A DNA stretch of 64,000 nt from the NCBI GenBank assembly GCA_021842465.1, contig JAKBZN010000010.1, forward strand, positions 1 to 64,000, written 5' to 3'. The position numbers were made by a program, and so were the translations under genes. This document shows, one piece after another, positions 1 through 8,901 of this stretch; position 1 is the stretch's first letter; the number at the start of each line of letters is the position of its first letter. Source of the stretch: Pseudomonadota bacterium (lineage in GTDB: Bacteria; Pseudomonadota; Gammaproteobacteria; Burkholderiales; Burkholderiaceae_F). Under the pieces are notes generated by a model. The model was not told where the DNA came from and made no database searches. It saw only the letters and a list, made by a program, of their open reading frames with translations.

Positions 1-98
1 TGGTCAAGGCAACCGCCCGGCATCTGCGCAGCGTGCAGCGCCAGCCCGAGCGGATCATGCGCTATTTCGAACACGCCCCGGTCCGGTATGCAGCCTGA
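1..98 (+). CDS. C-terminal fragment of an unidentified protein, possibly a transposase
   Basis: An open frame enters from outside the window and stops with TGA at 96-98, leaving 31 residues that end in MRYFEHAPVRYAA. The basic helix followed by an aromatic tail ending in RYAA resembles the C-terminus of IS630-type transposases as I remember them. That is a memory-based impression, not an alignment. The coding stretch is followed at once by repeat-rich non-coding DNA, which fits a mobile-element edge. It could equally be the end of an ordinary gene. Confidence 0.45.
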   Translation, partial: VKATARHLRSVQRQPERIMRYFEHAPVRYAA

Positions 99-149
99 TT
101 CAACTTGGTTCATGCCGGCTCAATAATCCGATCGCGTTCGCGAAACCGC

Positions 150-468
150 CGTCATCTGGGGGCGAAACCGTCGCCATTGCGAGGGCGAAGGCGTCGCCAT
201 CGCGGGAGTGAAACCGTCGTCGTTGCGAGGGCGAAGGCGCCGTCATCGCGGGAGTGAAACCGTCGTCGTTGCGAGGGCGAAGCCCGAAGCAATCCAGCCG
301 GGTTCTGGATCGCCACGGCCCTACGGGCCTCGCGATGACGAGGTCGGCGTTGCGGGCCTCGCGATGACGAGGTCAGCGGTTGCGGGCCTCACGATGACGA
401 GGTCAGCGGTTGCGGGCCTCACGATGGCGGGGTCGGCGGTTACCGTCCTCGCGATGACGAAGTCCGCT
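150..468. repeat. Mosaic repeat locus 1 (two arms flanked by tandem repeats)
   Basis: This gene-free stretch is built from repeats. Two units of about 43-45 bp lie at roughly 195-282, each starting near CCATCGCGGGAGTG or CATCGCGGGAGTG. A core follows: one arm ends in CGAAGCAATCCAG (268-297), a 7-bp gap, then a second arm starts CTGGATCGCC and ends CGCGATGACG (305-340). Downstream are about four units of 29-30 bp, each beginning CGATGACGAGGTC or CGATGGCGGGGTC. The two core arms are inverted variants of each other. The same arms recur at 40999-41191 and 51224-51426, so this is a dispersed family. I see no convincing coding potential, although long GC-rich frames run through it. Confidence 0.85.
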
Positions 469-513
469 TCCGGTGCGACGCACGCGGCCAGGGCCGCGAC
501 GTTCCGGCGCAGC

Positions 514-915
514 TCAGGCGGCGTCCGTCGCGAGCGACGCGACGGCGGAAATCTCCACCAGGAGGTCCGGGGCGATCAGCGGACCCACCTGCACCATGGT
601 CGTGGCCGGCCGCACGTCGCGGAATACCGCGCCGTGGGCACGCCCCACGCCTTCCCAGTTCGTCATGTCCGTCAGGTAGATGCGGGTCTCGACGACGTGC
701 TCGGGGCCGGCCCCGAGCTCGGCCAGGGCCGCGACGATCCGGTCGAGAATCACCTGCGCCTGCGCGCCCGCGTCCCCCGGATGCAGCGCCTTGCCATCCG
801 ATCCGCTCGCCGTGGTTCCGGACACGAAGATCAATTGTCCGGCGCGGATCGCGCGCGAGTAGCCGATGGTTTCCCCCCACGAGGACGTGACGGCGACGGT
901 CTTGCGATGGTCCAT
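514..915 (-). CDS. RidA/YjgF/YER057c-family protein lacking the catalytic Arg
   Basis: The 133-residue product matches the single-domain RidA fold: a GYSRAIRAGQLIFVSG strand pair near residues 17-32, and PATTMVQVGPLIAPDLLVEI near the C-terminus. Classical RidA hydrolyses reactive enamine/imine intermediates released by PLP enzymes, using an Arg in a PARS motif. Here that position reads PATT, so the key Arg is absent. This places the protein among the Rid subfamilies without demonstrated imine deaminase activity. It starts at an ATG and lies alone between a repeat locus and a lipoprotein gene on the same strand. The family assignment is firm; the activity is unknown. Confidence 0.88.
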   Translation of the reverse strand: MDHRKTVAVTSSWGETIGYSRAIRAGQLIFVSGTTASGSDGKALHPGDAGAQAQVILDRIVAALAELGAGPEHVVETRIYLTDMTNWEGVGRAHGAVFRDVRPATTMVQVGPLIAPDLLVEISAVASLATDAA

Positions 916-996
916 GACGGGTTCTTTCCGGTCATCAAAGGTTGCACGAAGCCCGCGAGTATGACACCGCCAGGCGGGCCGATGCGCCCGCCGCGC

Positions 997-1635
997 TCAG
1001 GGCGCCGCGGGCGGCGCCGGCACCGCGGCGCAGGACGTCGCGTCGCCTTGCTTCGACCGGCCGGCCAGGCCGACCTGCTGGTTCCGCTCCGCGCACCACG
1101 AGGCTTCGTCACGCACCTTCGCCGACGCGTCCGGCGGCACCGCCGAAATCGCGGCGTTGAGTCGCGCGAGATCGGCGTGGTCGCGCGCCACTGCCTCCTG
1201 CCAGGCGCGCAGCTCCCGCTTCGCCGCACGGGCTTGCGCCGGATCGCCGCCTCCGCCGGCACCGAGTGCCTGCAGCGCGCGCTCGGCATCGTCGAGTCGC
1301 CGCTGATCACCCTGGAGTTCCGCCTCCGCCGCCCGCACGCCTTCCTGCGCCGCTTCGGCATCGGCAACTGCCTTGAAGAACGCCGGTCCCTTGTTCGGCA
1401 GCGGCTCGGGCACCGTCGCCGCCAGATCGCTGTCGATCGCCACCGCCTCGGCGGCGTTGCGGCATCCCTCGATATTCTCCGGCTCGGCCTGCTTGCCGCA
1501 CCAGACCATCTCGTCCCGCAGCACTTGCTCGTCCTTCAGCAGAAAGTCGACGGATACATCCTTGTGACGATGTCCGCCGCACGCGGCGAGCAGGGTGCCG
1601 GCGGCGATCATCACGGCAAATCGGCGTTGTTTCAT
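997..1635 (-). CDS. EexN-like lipoprotein with long coiled C-terminal extension
   Basis: The start is the ATG at 1635, preceded by a strong GGGAGG ribosome site; the longer frame upstream is not needed. The N-terminus is a lipoprotein signal (about residues 1-20) with lipobox LLAAC. Residues about 28-60 show the EexN-like pattern: a DFLLKDEQVLRDEMVWC segment, then a second Cys in the segment IEGCRNAAEAV. EexN proteins are entry-exclusion lipoproteins of conjugative elements, but chromosomal relatives are common and of unknown role. Residues about 80-170 are Ala/Glu/Arg-rich and probably a coiled coil. A third conserved-looking pair is WC...TSC near the end. The gene at 8902 encodes a short paralogue. 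Confidence 0.75.
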   Translation of the reverse strand: MKQRRFAVMIAAGTLLAACGGHRHKDVSVDFLLKDEQVLRDEMVWCGKQAEPENIEGCRNAAEAVAIDSDLAATVPEPLPNKGPAFFKAVADAEAAQEGVRAAEAELQGDQRRLDDAERALQALGAGGGGDPAQARAAKRELRAWQEAVARDHADLARLNAAISAVPPDASAKVRDEASWCAERNQQVGLAGRSKQGDATSCAAVPAPPAAP

Positions 1636-1711
1636 GAGGGCCTCCCTCGGTGTTGCATCGACGGCACCCCCGGCGCCGGCCCGGCGCGGCGATCCCATCT
1701 CGCTCGATATC

Positions 1712-2257
1712 CTACTCGCGGGGACTGCGCGCCGGGCCGCCGGCGGACCCGCGCCGATAGCGCAGCGCCCCCGATGCGTCGCGCTCCGAAATCGCCAGTT
1801 CGGGGGCGGCGAGCGTCCAGGGGACGGGCGCAAAGGCGGGCCGGGCGGGTGACTCGCGCAGGCCCCGCGCCAGCGTCACATGCGCGGCGAAGGGCTTGCG
1901 GTCATAGGCGATTCCCGCTTCGTCCAGCACCGTGCGTACCTCCTGCGCGAGGGCCGCGACGTGCGCGTCGTCGGCCCCGCCGATCCACAGCACCCGCGCC
2001 CCGGCGAACCAGCCCAGTCGGTCGAGGCGCCAGACGTGCGGCGGCACGACAATGCGCCGCAGACGCCGCGCGAGTACGGCCGCTCGCGGCGTCGCGAGCG
2101 CGCCGACGAAGGCAAGGGTGCAATGCAGATTGTCGGCGGCAACGGGCTGCACGCCCGGATTCGCGGCATGCAGCTCGCGCGCCAGCGCCGCCAGGGCGCC
2201 GCGCGCCACCGCATCGGGCCACAAGGCGACGAAGCAGCGCGGAATGACCGCGGTCAT
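1712..2257 (-). CDS. thpR: RNA 2',3'-cyclic phosphodiesterase / 2'-5' RNA ligase-like (ThpR)
   Basis: The 181-residue protein belongs to the 2H phosphoesterase superfamily. Both HxTx motifs are visible: HCTL at about residue 45 and HVTL at about residue 126. The spacing of about 80 residues is normal for ThpR/LigT. These enzymes open 2',3'-cyclic phosphates on RNA and can join some tRNA halves in vitro; the cellular substrate is not settled. The N-terminus RCFVALWPD is typical (usually R-x-F-x-A-x-x-P). I chose the ATG at 2257, directly before this segment, over the frame extension upstream. The gene lies 73 bp downstream of pgm on the same strand and may be co-transcribed. Confidence 0.88.
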   Translation of the reverse strand: MTAVIPRCFVALWPDAVARGALAALARELHAANPGVQPVAADNLHCTLAFVGALATPRAAVLARRLRRIVVPPHVWRLDRLGWFAGARVLWIGGADDAHVAALAQEVRTVLDEAGIAYDRKPFAAHVTLARGLRESPARPAFAPVPWTLAAPELAISERDASGALRYRRGSAGGPARSPRE

Positions 2258-2330
2258 GCGCGCAGACCGGGCTGTGCGACCGCAGGGGCGGCGCCTGGCA
2301 TGCGGGACCTCCCGTCCGAGCCGACCGCCC

Positions 2331-3977
2331 TCAGGCCAGGGCGCCGGCCACCAGGCGCTGCGCGTCGGCCACGATCCGGCGCAGATGATCCGCGCTGGTG
2401 AAGCTCTCCGCATACAGCTTGTAGATGTCTTCCGTGCCCGACGGGCGGGCGGCGAACCAGCCGTTCTCGGTCGTGACCTTGAGACCGCCGATCGGGGCGC
2501 CGTTGCCCGGCGCGCGCGTGAGCTTGGCGGTGATGGGTTCGCCCGCGAGGGTTTCGGCCGTCACGCGCTCCGGCGACAGATTTTTGAACGCGGCCTTCTG
2601 CGCGGGATCGACGGGCGTGTCGATGCGAACGTAATGCGGCGCCCCGTGCCGCGTCGCCAGTTCCTGGTAGTACCGTCCCGGGTCCTTGCCCGTGACGGCC
2701 GTGATCTCGGCGGCCAGCAGGCCAAGGATGATGCCGTCCTTGTCGGTGGTCCAGGCCGTGCCGTCGCGGCGCAGGAAGCTCGCGCCGGCGCTCTCTTCGC
2801 CGCCGAAGCACAGGCTGCCGTCGAGCAGTCCCGCCGAGAACCACTTGAACCCGACCGGCACCTCCACGACGCGGCGCCCGAGCCCCTGCACGACGCGGTC
2901 GATCAGCCCGCTCGACACGAGCGTCTTGCCGACCGCCGCGCGGTCGGACCATTGCCGCCGGTGGGTGAGGAGATAGTGGATGGCGACGGCCAGGAAGTGG
3001 TTGGGATTCATCAGCCCCATCGAGGGCGTGACGATGCCGTGGCGGTCGACGTCGGCATCGTTGCCCCAGGCGATGTCGAACCGGTCCTTGAGCGCGACCA
3101 GGTTGGCCATCGCATAGGGGCTCGAGCAATCCATGCGGATCTTGCCGTCATGATCGAGTGGCATGAATCCGAAGGCGGGGTCGACGTTCGGATTGACCAC
3201 CTCGATCTGCAAGCCGTAGTGGCGCGCGATCGGCTCCCAATAGCGCACCGCCGCCCCGCCGAGCGGATCGACCCCGATGCGCAGATTCGCCGCCCGGATC
3301 GCTTCCATGTCGACCACGTCGCCCAGCGCCGCGATGTACGGCGACATCAGATCGACCTGCGCGACGTTGGACATCGCCATGGCCTGCTCGTACGGGATGC
3401 GCCGCACGCCGCGGTTGGCTTCCGCCATCAACGCGTTGGCGCGGCTCTCGATCCAGCCGGTCACGTCGGTATCCGCCGGCCCGCCATGCGGCGGGTTGTA
3501 TTTGATGCCGCCATCGGTGGGCGGGTTGTGCGAGGGTGTGATGACGATGCCGTCGGCCCGCGCGGCCGCCGGGTCGGCATTCGCCGCGAGGATCGCGCGC
3601 GAGATCACCGGGGTGGGCGTGAAGCCGGGAGCCCGCGCATCCTCGTGCTGGATCTGCGTCAGGACCCCGTTGGCGGCTAGGACCTCGATCGCCGTGCGCT
3701 GCGCGGGCGCCGACAGGGCGTGCGTGTCCTTGCCCAGGAACAGCGGGCCCGCGATACCCGCCCGGGCGCGGTATTCGACGATGGCCTGCGTGATGGCGAG
3801 GATGTGCGCCTCGTTGAAACTGCCGAGGAAGGCACTCCCCCGATGACCGCTGGTGCCGAACCCCACGCGCTGCCCGGGTTCGGCGATGTCCGGCGCATTG
3901 CGGTACGCCGCCAGCAGGGCGGGAATGTCGGTAAGGCTCTCGGGAGGAGCGGGATGGCCGGCAAGGGGATGGGGCAT
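2331..3977 (-). CDS. pgm: Phosphoglucomutase (alpha-D-glucose phosphate-specific)
   Basis: The 548-residue enzyme interconverts glucose 1-phosphate and glucose 6-phosphate in the cytoplasm. All four signature regions are present: the phosphoserine loop [12 protein letters not shown], the Mg-binding loop [10 protein letters not shown], the sugar-binding loop GGEESAG, and the phosphate-binding loop [10 protein letters not shown] near the C-terminus. Length and motif order match the E. coli Pgm type rather than phosphomannomutase. The start is the ATG at 3977 with AGAGG seven bases upstream; the open frame runs further 5' but without homology. The C-terminus is complete. Confidence 0.96.
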   Translation of the reverse strand: MPHPLAGHPAPPESLTDIPALLAAYRNAPDIAEPGQRVGFGTSGHRGSAFLGSFNEAHILAITQAIVEYRARAGIAGPLFLGKDTHALSAPAQRTAIEVLAANGVLTQIQHEDARAPGFTPTPVISRAILAANADPAAARADGIVITPSHNPPTDGGIKYNPPHGGPADTDVTGWIESRANALMAEANRGVRRIPYEQAMAMSNVAQVDLMSPYIAALGDVVDMEAIRAANLRIGVDPLGGAAVRYWEPIARHYGLQIEVVNPNVDPAFGFMPLDHDGKIRMDCSSPYAMANLVALKDRFDIAWGNDADVDRHGIVTPSMGLMNPNHFLAVAIHYLLTHRRQWSDRAAVGKTLVSSGLIDRVVQGLGRRVVEVPVGFKWFSAGLLDGSLCFGGEESAGASFLRRDGTAWTTDKDGIILGLLAAEITAVTGKDPGRYYQELATRHGAPHYVRIDTPVDPAQKAAFKNLSPERVTAETLAGEPITAKLTRAPGNGAPIGGLKVTTENGWFAARPSGTEDIYKLYAESFTSADHLRRIVADAQRLVAGALA

Positions 3978-4189
3978 GCAATACCTCTCGTCGCTGGGGA
4001 TGGCCTGACGCGGAGGAAAACGGCGTGCCTCCGCGGAATCGATGCGAAACAACGCGCTTTGATTGTACGTCGCGGTCACTTCGCCGAGGTTCGGGCAAAC
4101 CGGTCGCGCGCCGGTGGCACGGCATTTGCGTTCTCTGGTTGTCGCTGCGGCGATCGGCCGCAGGCTTCGGTTCCCAGGAGGAAACAACC

Positions 4190-4609
4190 ATGCCATGGAC
4201 AAACTGGATTCGCGGAAATTTCCGACGCGGCGAATCGCGTCCGCAAAGCGGCGCAAAGTCCGAGACATCGAATGCGAACTATCTGCTTGCGGGCGTCTTC
4301 TCGCTGGCCACCTATGGCGGGCTCGCCTCGGTAGCTTGCGCGGCCCCGTTGCCAACCGAGACCGCCGAAGTGCAGGACAAGGCCGGCACTCCGCATGCGG
4401 CCGCGGGATGCCGATCGCTGGTGGCGTTCTATACCGCCAAAGCCGAGGAAGCGCGGAAATGGGCGGCTGCGGACCGCGCGACGGCGCGGGAGTACGCCGA
4501 CAGCGGGAAACCGGCGAAAGCGTCCAAGGCCGCGGAGCTGCGGGCACTTGCCCGAGCGGACGAACGCCGGGCGGTGCAATACGCATCGCTGGTGCTGCAG
4601 GTGCCATGA
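4190..4609 (+). CDS. Hypothetical exported or membrane-anchored protein
   Basis: The 139-residue product is not recognised. The start at 4190 is supported by a very good AGGAGG site eight bases upstream. Residues about 30-52 (from [10 protein letters not shown] to VACAAP) form one hydrophobic segment ending in an Ala-rich cleavage-like site, so the protein is probably exported despite a long polar N-terminus. The mature part contains an Ala/Arg/Glu-rich helix (about 75-135) with a single Cys. It lies divergent from pgm and 230 bp before nfeD. No function is proposed. Confidence 0.7.
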   Translation: MPWTNWIRGNFRRGESRPQSGAKSETSNANYLLAGVFSLATYGGLASVACAAPLPTETAEVQDKAGTPHAAAGCRSLVAFYTAKAEEARKWAAADRATAREYADSGKPAKASKAAELRALARADERRAVQYASLVLQVP

Positions 4610-4841
4610 CGGTGCACGACGCGCGGCGCCGGTGCGGGTTCCGCAAGGGCCGGCGGAGGGCGCACCGGCCGGGAGGCTGAAGCCGGGACGCCCGTCCTGC
4701 GATGCCGGAACGCGCCGCCCGCCCGGCGCCGGGCTTGCCGCGGAAATCGCGGGGTTATGGATTGCGGACGGGGCGCAGTGCGCGTAGAACGATGGCATGT
4801 TCGTGCCGAAATTCTCGTCGCTGGCGCCGGGGGTGGTACGC

Positions 4842-6230
4842 ATGCCTTGGGCGCCGCCTGCGCGGCTGCTCGCCTTCCTGCGGATCGCCGCGTGCCTGCT
4901 GTTGTGCTGGGGCGCGCAGGGCGCCGCGCACGCAACGTCGCGGCCCGGGGCGGCGGGACGCGAACGACCGATCCTGGTGTTGCAGTACGACGGCGCGATC
5001 GGCCCCGCGGCGGCGGATTACTTCCGCCACGGCCTGAACGAAGCGCGCCACCGCAATGCGCAACTGCTGGTGTTCGAACTCGACACGCCCGGTGGGCTCG
5101 ACTCGTCGATGCGCGACATCATCAAGGCCATCCTGAACTCGCCGATCCCGGTTGCCACCTGGGTTGCGCCGTCCGGCGCGCGCGCAGCGAGCGCGGGCAC
5201 CTACATCCTGTACGCGAGCCAGATCGCGGCCATGGCTCCGGCGTCGAACCTCGGCGCCGCGACGCCGATCGCGATCGGCGGCCTGCCGGGCGGAGCGCCT
5301 GCCGGGAAATCGGCGCCGCCGGACAATGCCGACACCGAACGACGGAAGATGGTCAACGATGCGGCGGCCTATCTGCGCAGCCTGGCCCAGTTGCACGGCC
5401 GCAATGCGGCGTTCGCCGAGACCGCGGTGCGGGAAGCGCGCAGCATGTCCGCGGATGAGGCGCTCCACGCGCACGTCATCGACCTGATCGCGGCCCATAT
5501 CGACGACCTTGCACGCGCACTCGATGGCCGCGTGATCCGGCTGAGCACCGGCGAAGTGACGCTCCATACCGCCGATGCGCCGGTGATCCGGGTGGCGCCC
5601 GGTTGGCGCACGAAACTGCTGGAAGTGGTGGGCAACCCCCCGGTTGCCGCCTTCCTGATGATGGCCGGCATCTACGGTCTGTTCCTCGAATTGCTCCACC
5701 CCGGCGCGGCCCTGCCGGGAATCGCCGGAGCGATCTGCCTGCTCCTGGCGCTGTATGCGTTCCAGTTGCTGCCGGTCGACTGGTCGGGGGTCGGGTTGAT
5801 CCTCCTGGGGTGCGTGTTGATGGTGGCCGAGTTGTTCCTCCCGACCTTCGGCGTGGTCGGCCTGGGGGGCCTCATCGCGCTGGTGGCGGGGCTGCTGATG
5901 CTCATCCGGCCCGAAGTTCCGGGGTTCGGCATTTCCGGCGGATTCATCGCCGCGTTGACGCTGGTCACGGCGCTGGTGATCTTCGGCGTCGGCGGGTTTG
6001 CGCTGCGCGCCCGCCGGCGGCCGGTGGTGAGCGGGCGGGAAGCGCTGATCGGTGCGGAGGGAACGGTGACGGCGGTCTCCGGCGGCGACGCGTGGGCGCA
6101 CGTGGCGGGCGAGACCTGGCAGGTGCGCGGCGCCCGCAACGGCACAGCGCTGCGGCCCGGCCTGCGGGTGCGTGTACGGGCGGTCGAGGACCTGGTCTTG
6201 CGGGTGGATCCGATCGACGACGAAATTTGA
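4842..6230 (+). CDS. nfeD: NfeD-family membrane-bound serine protease (ClpP class)
   Basis: From the ATG at 4842 (GGGGGTGG site just upstream; an ATG at 4797 lacks one) the protein has 462 residues: signal peptide, ClpP-like domain, several membrane segments, then a C-terminal OB-fold NfeD domain. The protease domain shows ELDTPGGL followed by SGARAASAGTYI, which holds the expected catalytic Ser. Long-form NfeD proteins cleave hydrophobic segments of stomatin-like partners in archaea. The segment that I would expect to carry the second catalytic residue, YLRSLAQLHGRN, shows Arg rather than an obvious Lys; this reading depends on an alignment I could not run. The slipin partner follows after 15 bp. 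Confidence 0.9.
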   Translation: MPWAPPARLLAFLRIAACLLLCWGAQGAAHATSRPGAAGRERPILVLQYDGAIGPAAADYFRHGLNEARHRNAQLLVFELDTPGGLDSSMRDIIKAILNSPIPVATWVAPSGARAASAGTYILYASQIAAMAPASNLGAATPIAIGGLPGGAPAGKSAPPDNADTERRKMVNDAAAYLRSLAQLHGRNAAFAETAVREARSMSADEALHAHVIDLIAAHIDDLARALDGRVIRLSTGEVTLHTADAPVIRVAPGWRTKLLEVVGNPPVAAFLMMAGIYGLFLELLHPGAALPGIAGAICLLLALYAFQLLPVDWSGVGLILLGCVLMVAELFLPTFGVVGLGGLIALVAGLLMLIRPEVPGFGISGGFIAALTLVTALVIFGVGGFALRARRRPVVSGREALIGAEGTVTAVSGGDAWAHVAGETWQVRGARNGTALRPGLRVRVRAVEDLVLRVDPIDDEI

Positions 6231-6245
6231 GAGGGAGGATGTTTC

Positions 6246-7037
6246 ATGGACTTCGCCTTTCCGTTTGGCTTCGGCACCGTAGCCATCGCGCTCGCGGCCA
6301 TATTCGCGCTCAAGTCGCTGCACGTGCTGCGCGAATATGAACGCGGCGTGGTGTTCCTGCTCGGCCGGTTCTGGCGCGTCAAGGGGCCCGGCCTGGTGCT
6401 CATCGTCCCCGGCGTTCAGCAGATGGTGCGCGTGGATCTGCGGGTGGTGACCCTCGACGTGCCGCCCCAGGACGTGATCTCGCGCGACAACGTCTCGGTC
6501 AAGGTGAGCGCGGTCGTCTATTTCCGCGTCGTCGATCCGCAGAAGGCGATCATTCAGGTGGAGGATTTCCTCGTCGCCACCAGCCAGCTCGCGCAGACCA
6601 CGCTGCGCGCGGTGCTCGGCAAGCACGAACTCGACGAGATGCTCTCCGAGCGCGAACGCTTGAACCTCGACGTGCAACGGATTCTCGACTCCCAGACGGA
6701 CGCGTGGGGCATCAAGGTGACCAACGTCGAGATCAAGCACGTCGACATCAACGAGTCGATGATTCGCGCCATCGCCGCGCAGGCGGAGGCCGAGCGCGAA
6801 CGGCGCGCGAAGGTGATCCATGCCGACGGCGAGAAGCAGGCCGCGGAGACCCTGCTCCAGGCCGCGCAGATGCTCGCCCACCAGCCCGAGGCCATGCAGT
6901 TGCGCTATCTCCAGATCCTGACCCAGATCGCCACCGACCGGACGTCGACCATCGTGTTCCCGGTGCCGATCGACTTGCTCAAGACGCTGGCACCCGGGTC
7001 CCGGTCGCCAGGACAAACCGGATCGGCCAACGGCTGA
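6246..7037 (+). CDS. Slipin / stomatin-like SPFH-domain membrane protein
   Basis: The 263-residue protein has one N-terminal membrane segment (about 8-27), an SPFH domain (about 30-190; motifs [13 protein letters not shown] and [10 protein letters not shown]) and an Ala/Glu/Arg-rich coiled coil (about 170-215, [19 protein letters not shown]). Slipins oligomerise at the inner membrane and pair with NfeD proteases. The gene begins 15 bp after nfeD with a GGGAGG site, so the two form an operon. The physiological role in bacteria is linked to membrane microdomains and stress but is not fixed. Confidence 0.93.
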   Translation: MDFAFPFGFGTVAIALAAIFALKSLHVLREYERGVVFLLGRFWRVKGPGLVLIVPGVQQMVRVDLRVVTLDVPPQDVISRDNVSVKVSAVVYFRVVDPQKAIIQVEDFLVATSQLAQTTLRAVLGKHELDEMLSERERLNLDVQRILDSQTDAWGIKVTNVEIKHVDINESMIRAIAAQAEAERERRAKVIHADGEKQAAETLLQAAQMLAHQPEAMQLRYLQILTQIATDRTSTIVFPVPIDLLKTLAPGSRSPGQTGSANG

Positions 7038-7099
7038 CGCGGTCCGACCTTGCTGGCGGCGCGGTCGCCAGGGCCGCACCGCGCGGTTTCAGGACATGC

Positions 7100-7942
7100 T
7101 CACCGCGCCCGCGCGCGGACGAGCCAGGCCCGGGCCGGCACGGCCAGCCGATCGGCGGTCAGAAAGTCACGATAGAACGCGACCAGATCCTCGTGGATCG
7201 CAGCGCGCGTCGCCGCATCGGCGGCTTCGATCGCGTCGGAGAAGAAGAAGGCGCCGGCGGCGAAGTCGGCCGCGGCAGCGGGATCGGCCGCGCCTCCGAC
7301 CGCGACATGGTGACGATGTTCGACGACCTCGATGTCGACGAATCCGGCACCGGCCAGCAGATCCGCAAGCCGCTCCCGATCGGTCAGCGTGAACGGTCCG
7401 GGGGCGCCGGGGTCCGGCGCCGGCAGGTCGAGATGACGGGCGGCAACCGCCCGCGCGCCGAACATCCACGGGTTGTCCTCCTTGGGCCCCCACACCGCCC
7501 AGTCCATCCGCCCTCCCGGCACCAGCAATCGGCGCAAGCGGGCGAATGCCGCCGCCGGGTCGACGAAGAACATCACGCCGAGCCGCGAAATCATCCGATC
7601 GAACGGCGCCCCCGGGATCCCATCCACCGCCGCGTCCGCGCGCACGAAGGTGAGGTTCGGGATGCCGGCGGCGCGGCGCGCGGCCTCGCGCAGCAACAAG
7701 GCGGAGATGTCGACCCCGCAAACCGCGCCCCGGGCGCCGACCTGGATCGCGGCGGTGCGGCTGGTCCAGCCGCCACCGCAACCGATGTCGACGACGCGCT
7801 CGCCGGGCGCCAGCGCCGCACGGGCCATCAAGGCTTCGCCGAGCGGCTGCAGCATCGCCTCGAAACCCGCCATGTCGCGCAGCCAACGCGCGCCGCGTTC
7901 GCCCTGCCAATCCTGCGGACCGACCTGTTCGCCTTTCGTCAT
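7100..7942 (-). CDS. Class I SAM-dependent methyltransferase
   Basis: The 280-residue product has a Rossmann-type methyltransferase core. Motif I is RVVDIGCGGGW near residue 50; an acidic CGVDIS motif II follows, and a RADAAV motif binds the adenine. The C-terminal half has a lid with AAGAFFFSDAIEAAD. It resembles UbiE/COQ5-like or MerR-associated methyltransferases of the Methyltransf_11/25 type, but the substrate cannot be read. The start is the ATG at 7942; the open frame upstream is not conserved-looking. It converges on the slipin gene, with 62 bp between them. Confidence 0.85.
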   Translation of the reverse strand: MTKGEQVGPQDWQGERGARWLRDMAGFEAMLQPLGEALMARAALAPGERVVDIGCGGGWTSRTAAIQVGARGAVCGVDISALLLREAARRAAGIPNLTFVRADAAVDGIPGAPFDRMISRLGVMFFVDPAAAFARLRRLLVPGGRMDWAVWGPKEDNPWMFGARAVAARHLDLPAPDPGAPGPFTLTDRERLADLLAGAGFVDIEVVEHRHHVAVGGAADPAAAADFAAGAFFFSDAIEAADAATRAAIHEDLVAFYRDFLTADRLAVPARAWLVRARAR

Positions 7943-8060
7943 GCCGTTGCGTGCCTTTCCAATCGGAGTTTCGGCGCGCGCGTTCGTGCAGCGGCGCAAG
8001 ACTGGCATCGGTATTGAAGGTGAACTCACTCCAAGTGGATCATCCCGCCGCGGTCGCCAG

Positions 8061-8708
8061 TCAGGCATGCGAGCGCATGCGATTCCGGCGACGGAGAGCC
8101 CTGTGAATCCCCAAAAATGTAGCGGCCACGCCCATAAGGGCGATAACTGGTGGCTCTGGGACCGATGTGCCGGACGATGATGTACCGCCAAATTGTCCGC
8201 CGTTCGTCGTAGTTCCGTGCGTCACGTCAAGACTCTTGTAGTCGATCTGCACAGTCGATTCTGGGCTACCTGCAGATGTAAATGCCCTATTGGATAGGAT
8301 ATCGCTGTCGATCAAATCCGCTTGCCAATACTGCTGGGTCGCCGAAGGGAGCGAAACGAGATAGATATTGTTAAATAAGCTTCCAGGATTCAGATATCTC
8401 CCAGCACTCTGAATACCCATTGCGTCGAGAAATGTCACGTCAACGAAATTGGTGCTTTGGAGGGATCCCATCCCGGGAAATTGGTTTGCCTGTCCGGTGC
8501 CGAAGGCAAAACTATTAATGGCTATGCGGTGGATACTTCCTGTGCCATCAGGAAATTCCAAATAATAGGCCGGTATCGACCCCGCCGCGGCCGCAAATGA
8601 ATTGACGAGCAGCCAAGTGCCGACGAACGCACGCCTATCCATTCGCCGAGCAAGCCTAGCTATCGTTGAATCAATCAACCGGCGCTGCACTTGCCCACGA
8701 TTTTGCAT
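8061..8708 (-). CDS. Hcp-like exported protein with PEP-CTERM sorting signal
   Basis: I see two parts. Residues about 40-185 have the strand pattern of the Hcp tube fold: YYLEFPDGTG, then VDVTFLDAMG, VYLV-type strands and STVQIDYKSLDV near the end. The C-terminus reads SVPEPPVIALMGVAATFLG followed by RRRNR, a textbook PEP-CTERM signal (VPEP, membrane helix, basic cluster) recognised by exosortase. An internal signal peptide follows MDRRAFVGTW. The start is uncertain: ATG at 8708 has GGGAG upstream, while ATG at 8642 sits right before the signal peptide. Base composition is clearly lower in GC than the neighbours. Hcp assignment is by eye and moderate; the PEP-CTERM tail is strong. Confidence 0.72.
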   Translation of the reverse strand: MQNRGQVQRRLIDSTIARLARRMDRRAFVGTWLLVNSFAAAAGSIPAYYLEFPDGTGSIHRIAINSFAFGTGQANQFPGMGSLQSTNFVDVTFLDAMGIQSAGRYLNPGSLFNNIYLVSLPSATQQYWQADLIDSDILSNRAFTSAGSPESTVQIDYKSLDVTHGTTTNGGQFGGTSSSGTSVPEPPVIALMGVAATFLGIHRALRRRNRMRSHA

Positions 8709-8901
8709 GAGGCCGCTCCCGGCAAACGGAATAAGTATCAATTCATCCTATCACCTTCCTATCCTCTCAGGCGATACACCCAAAACGCAGACTGCGCCCC
8801 CACGAAGTGCGATTCCGCCGGTGTGTGACGATGTCCATCCGCCTTGGCATGGGTGTTGCTTGAATATCCATCGTGCATAGTCTTCTGTCCAGGAGGGCAA
8901 C

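Noticed and set aside
150-468. Possible CRISPR array
   Set aside because: Units abut with no unique spacers of constant length; no cas genes are present. It is a tandem repeat.
208-2247. Long plus-strand frame of 679 codons
   Set aside because: Arg/Ala-rich shadow crossing a repeat and three well-supported minus-strand genes; no domain seen.
8061-8708. Type VI secretion locus
   Set aside because: No tss genes are present; the Hcp-like protein is single and has an export signal.
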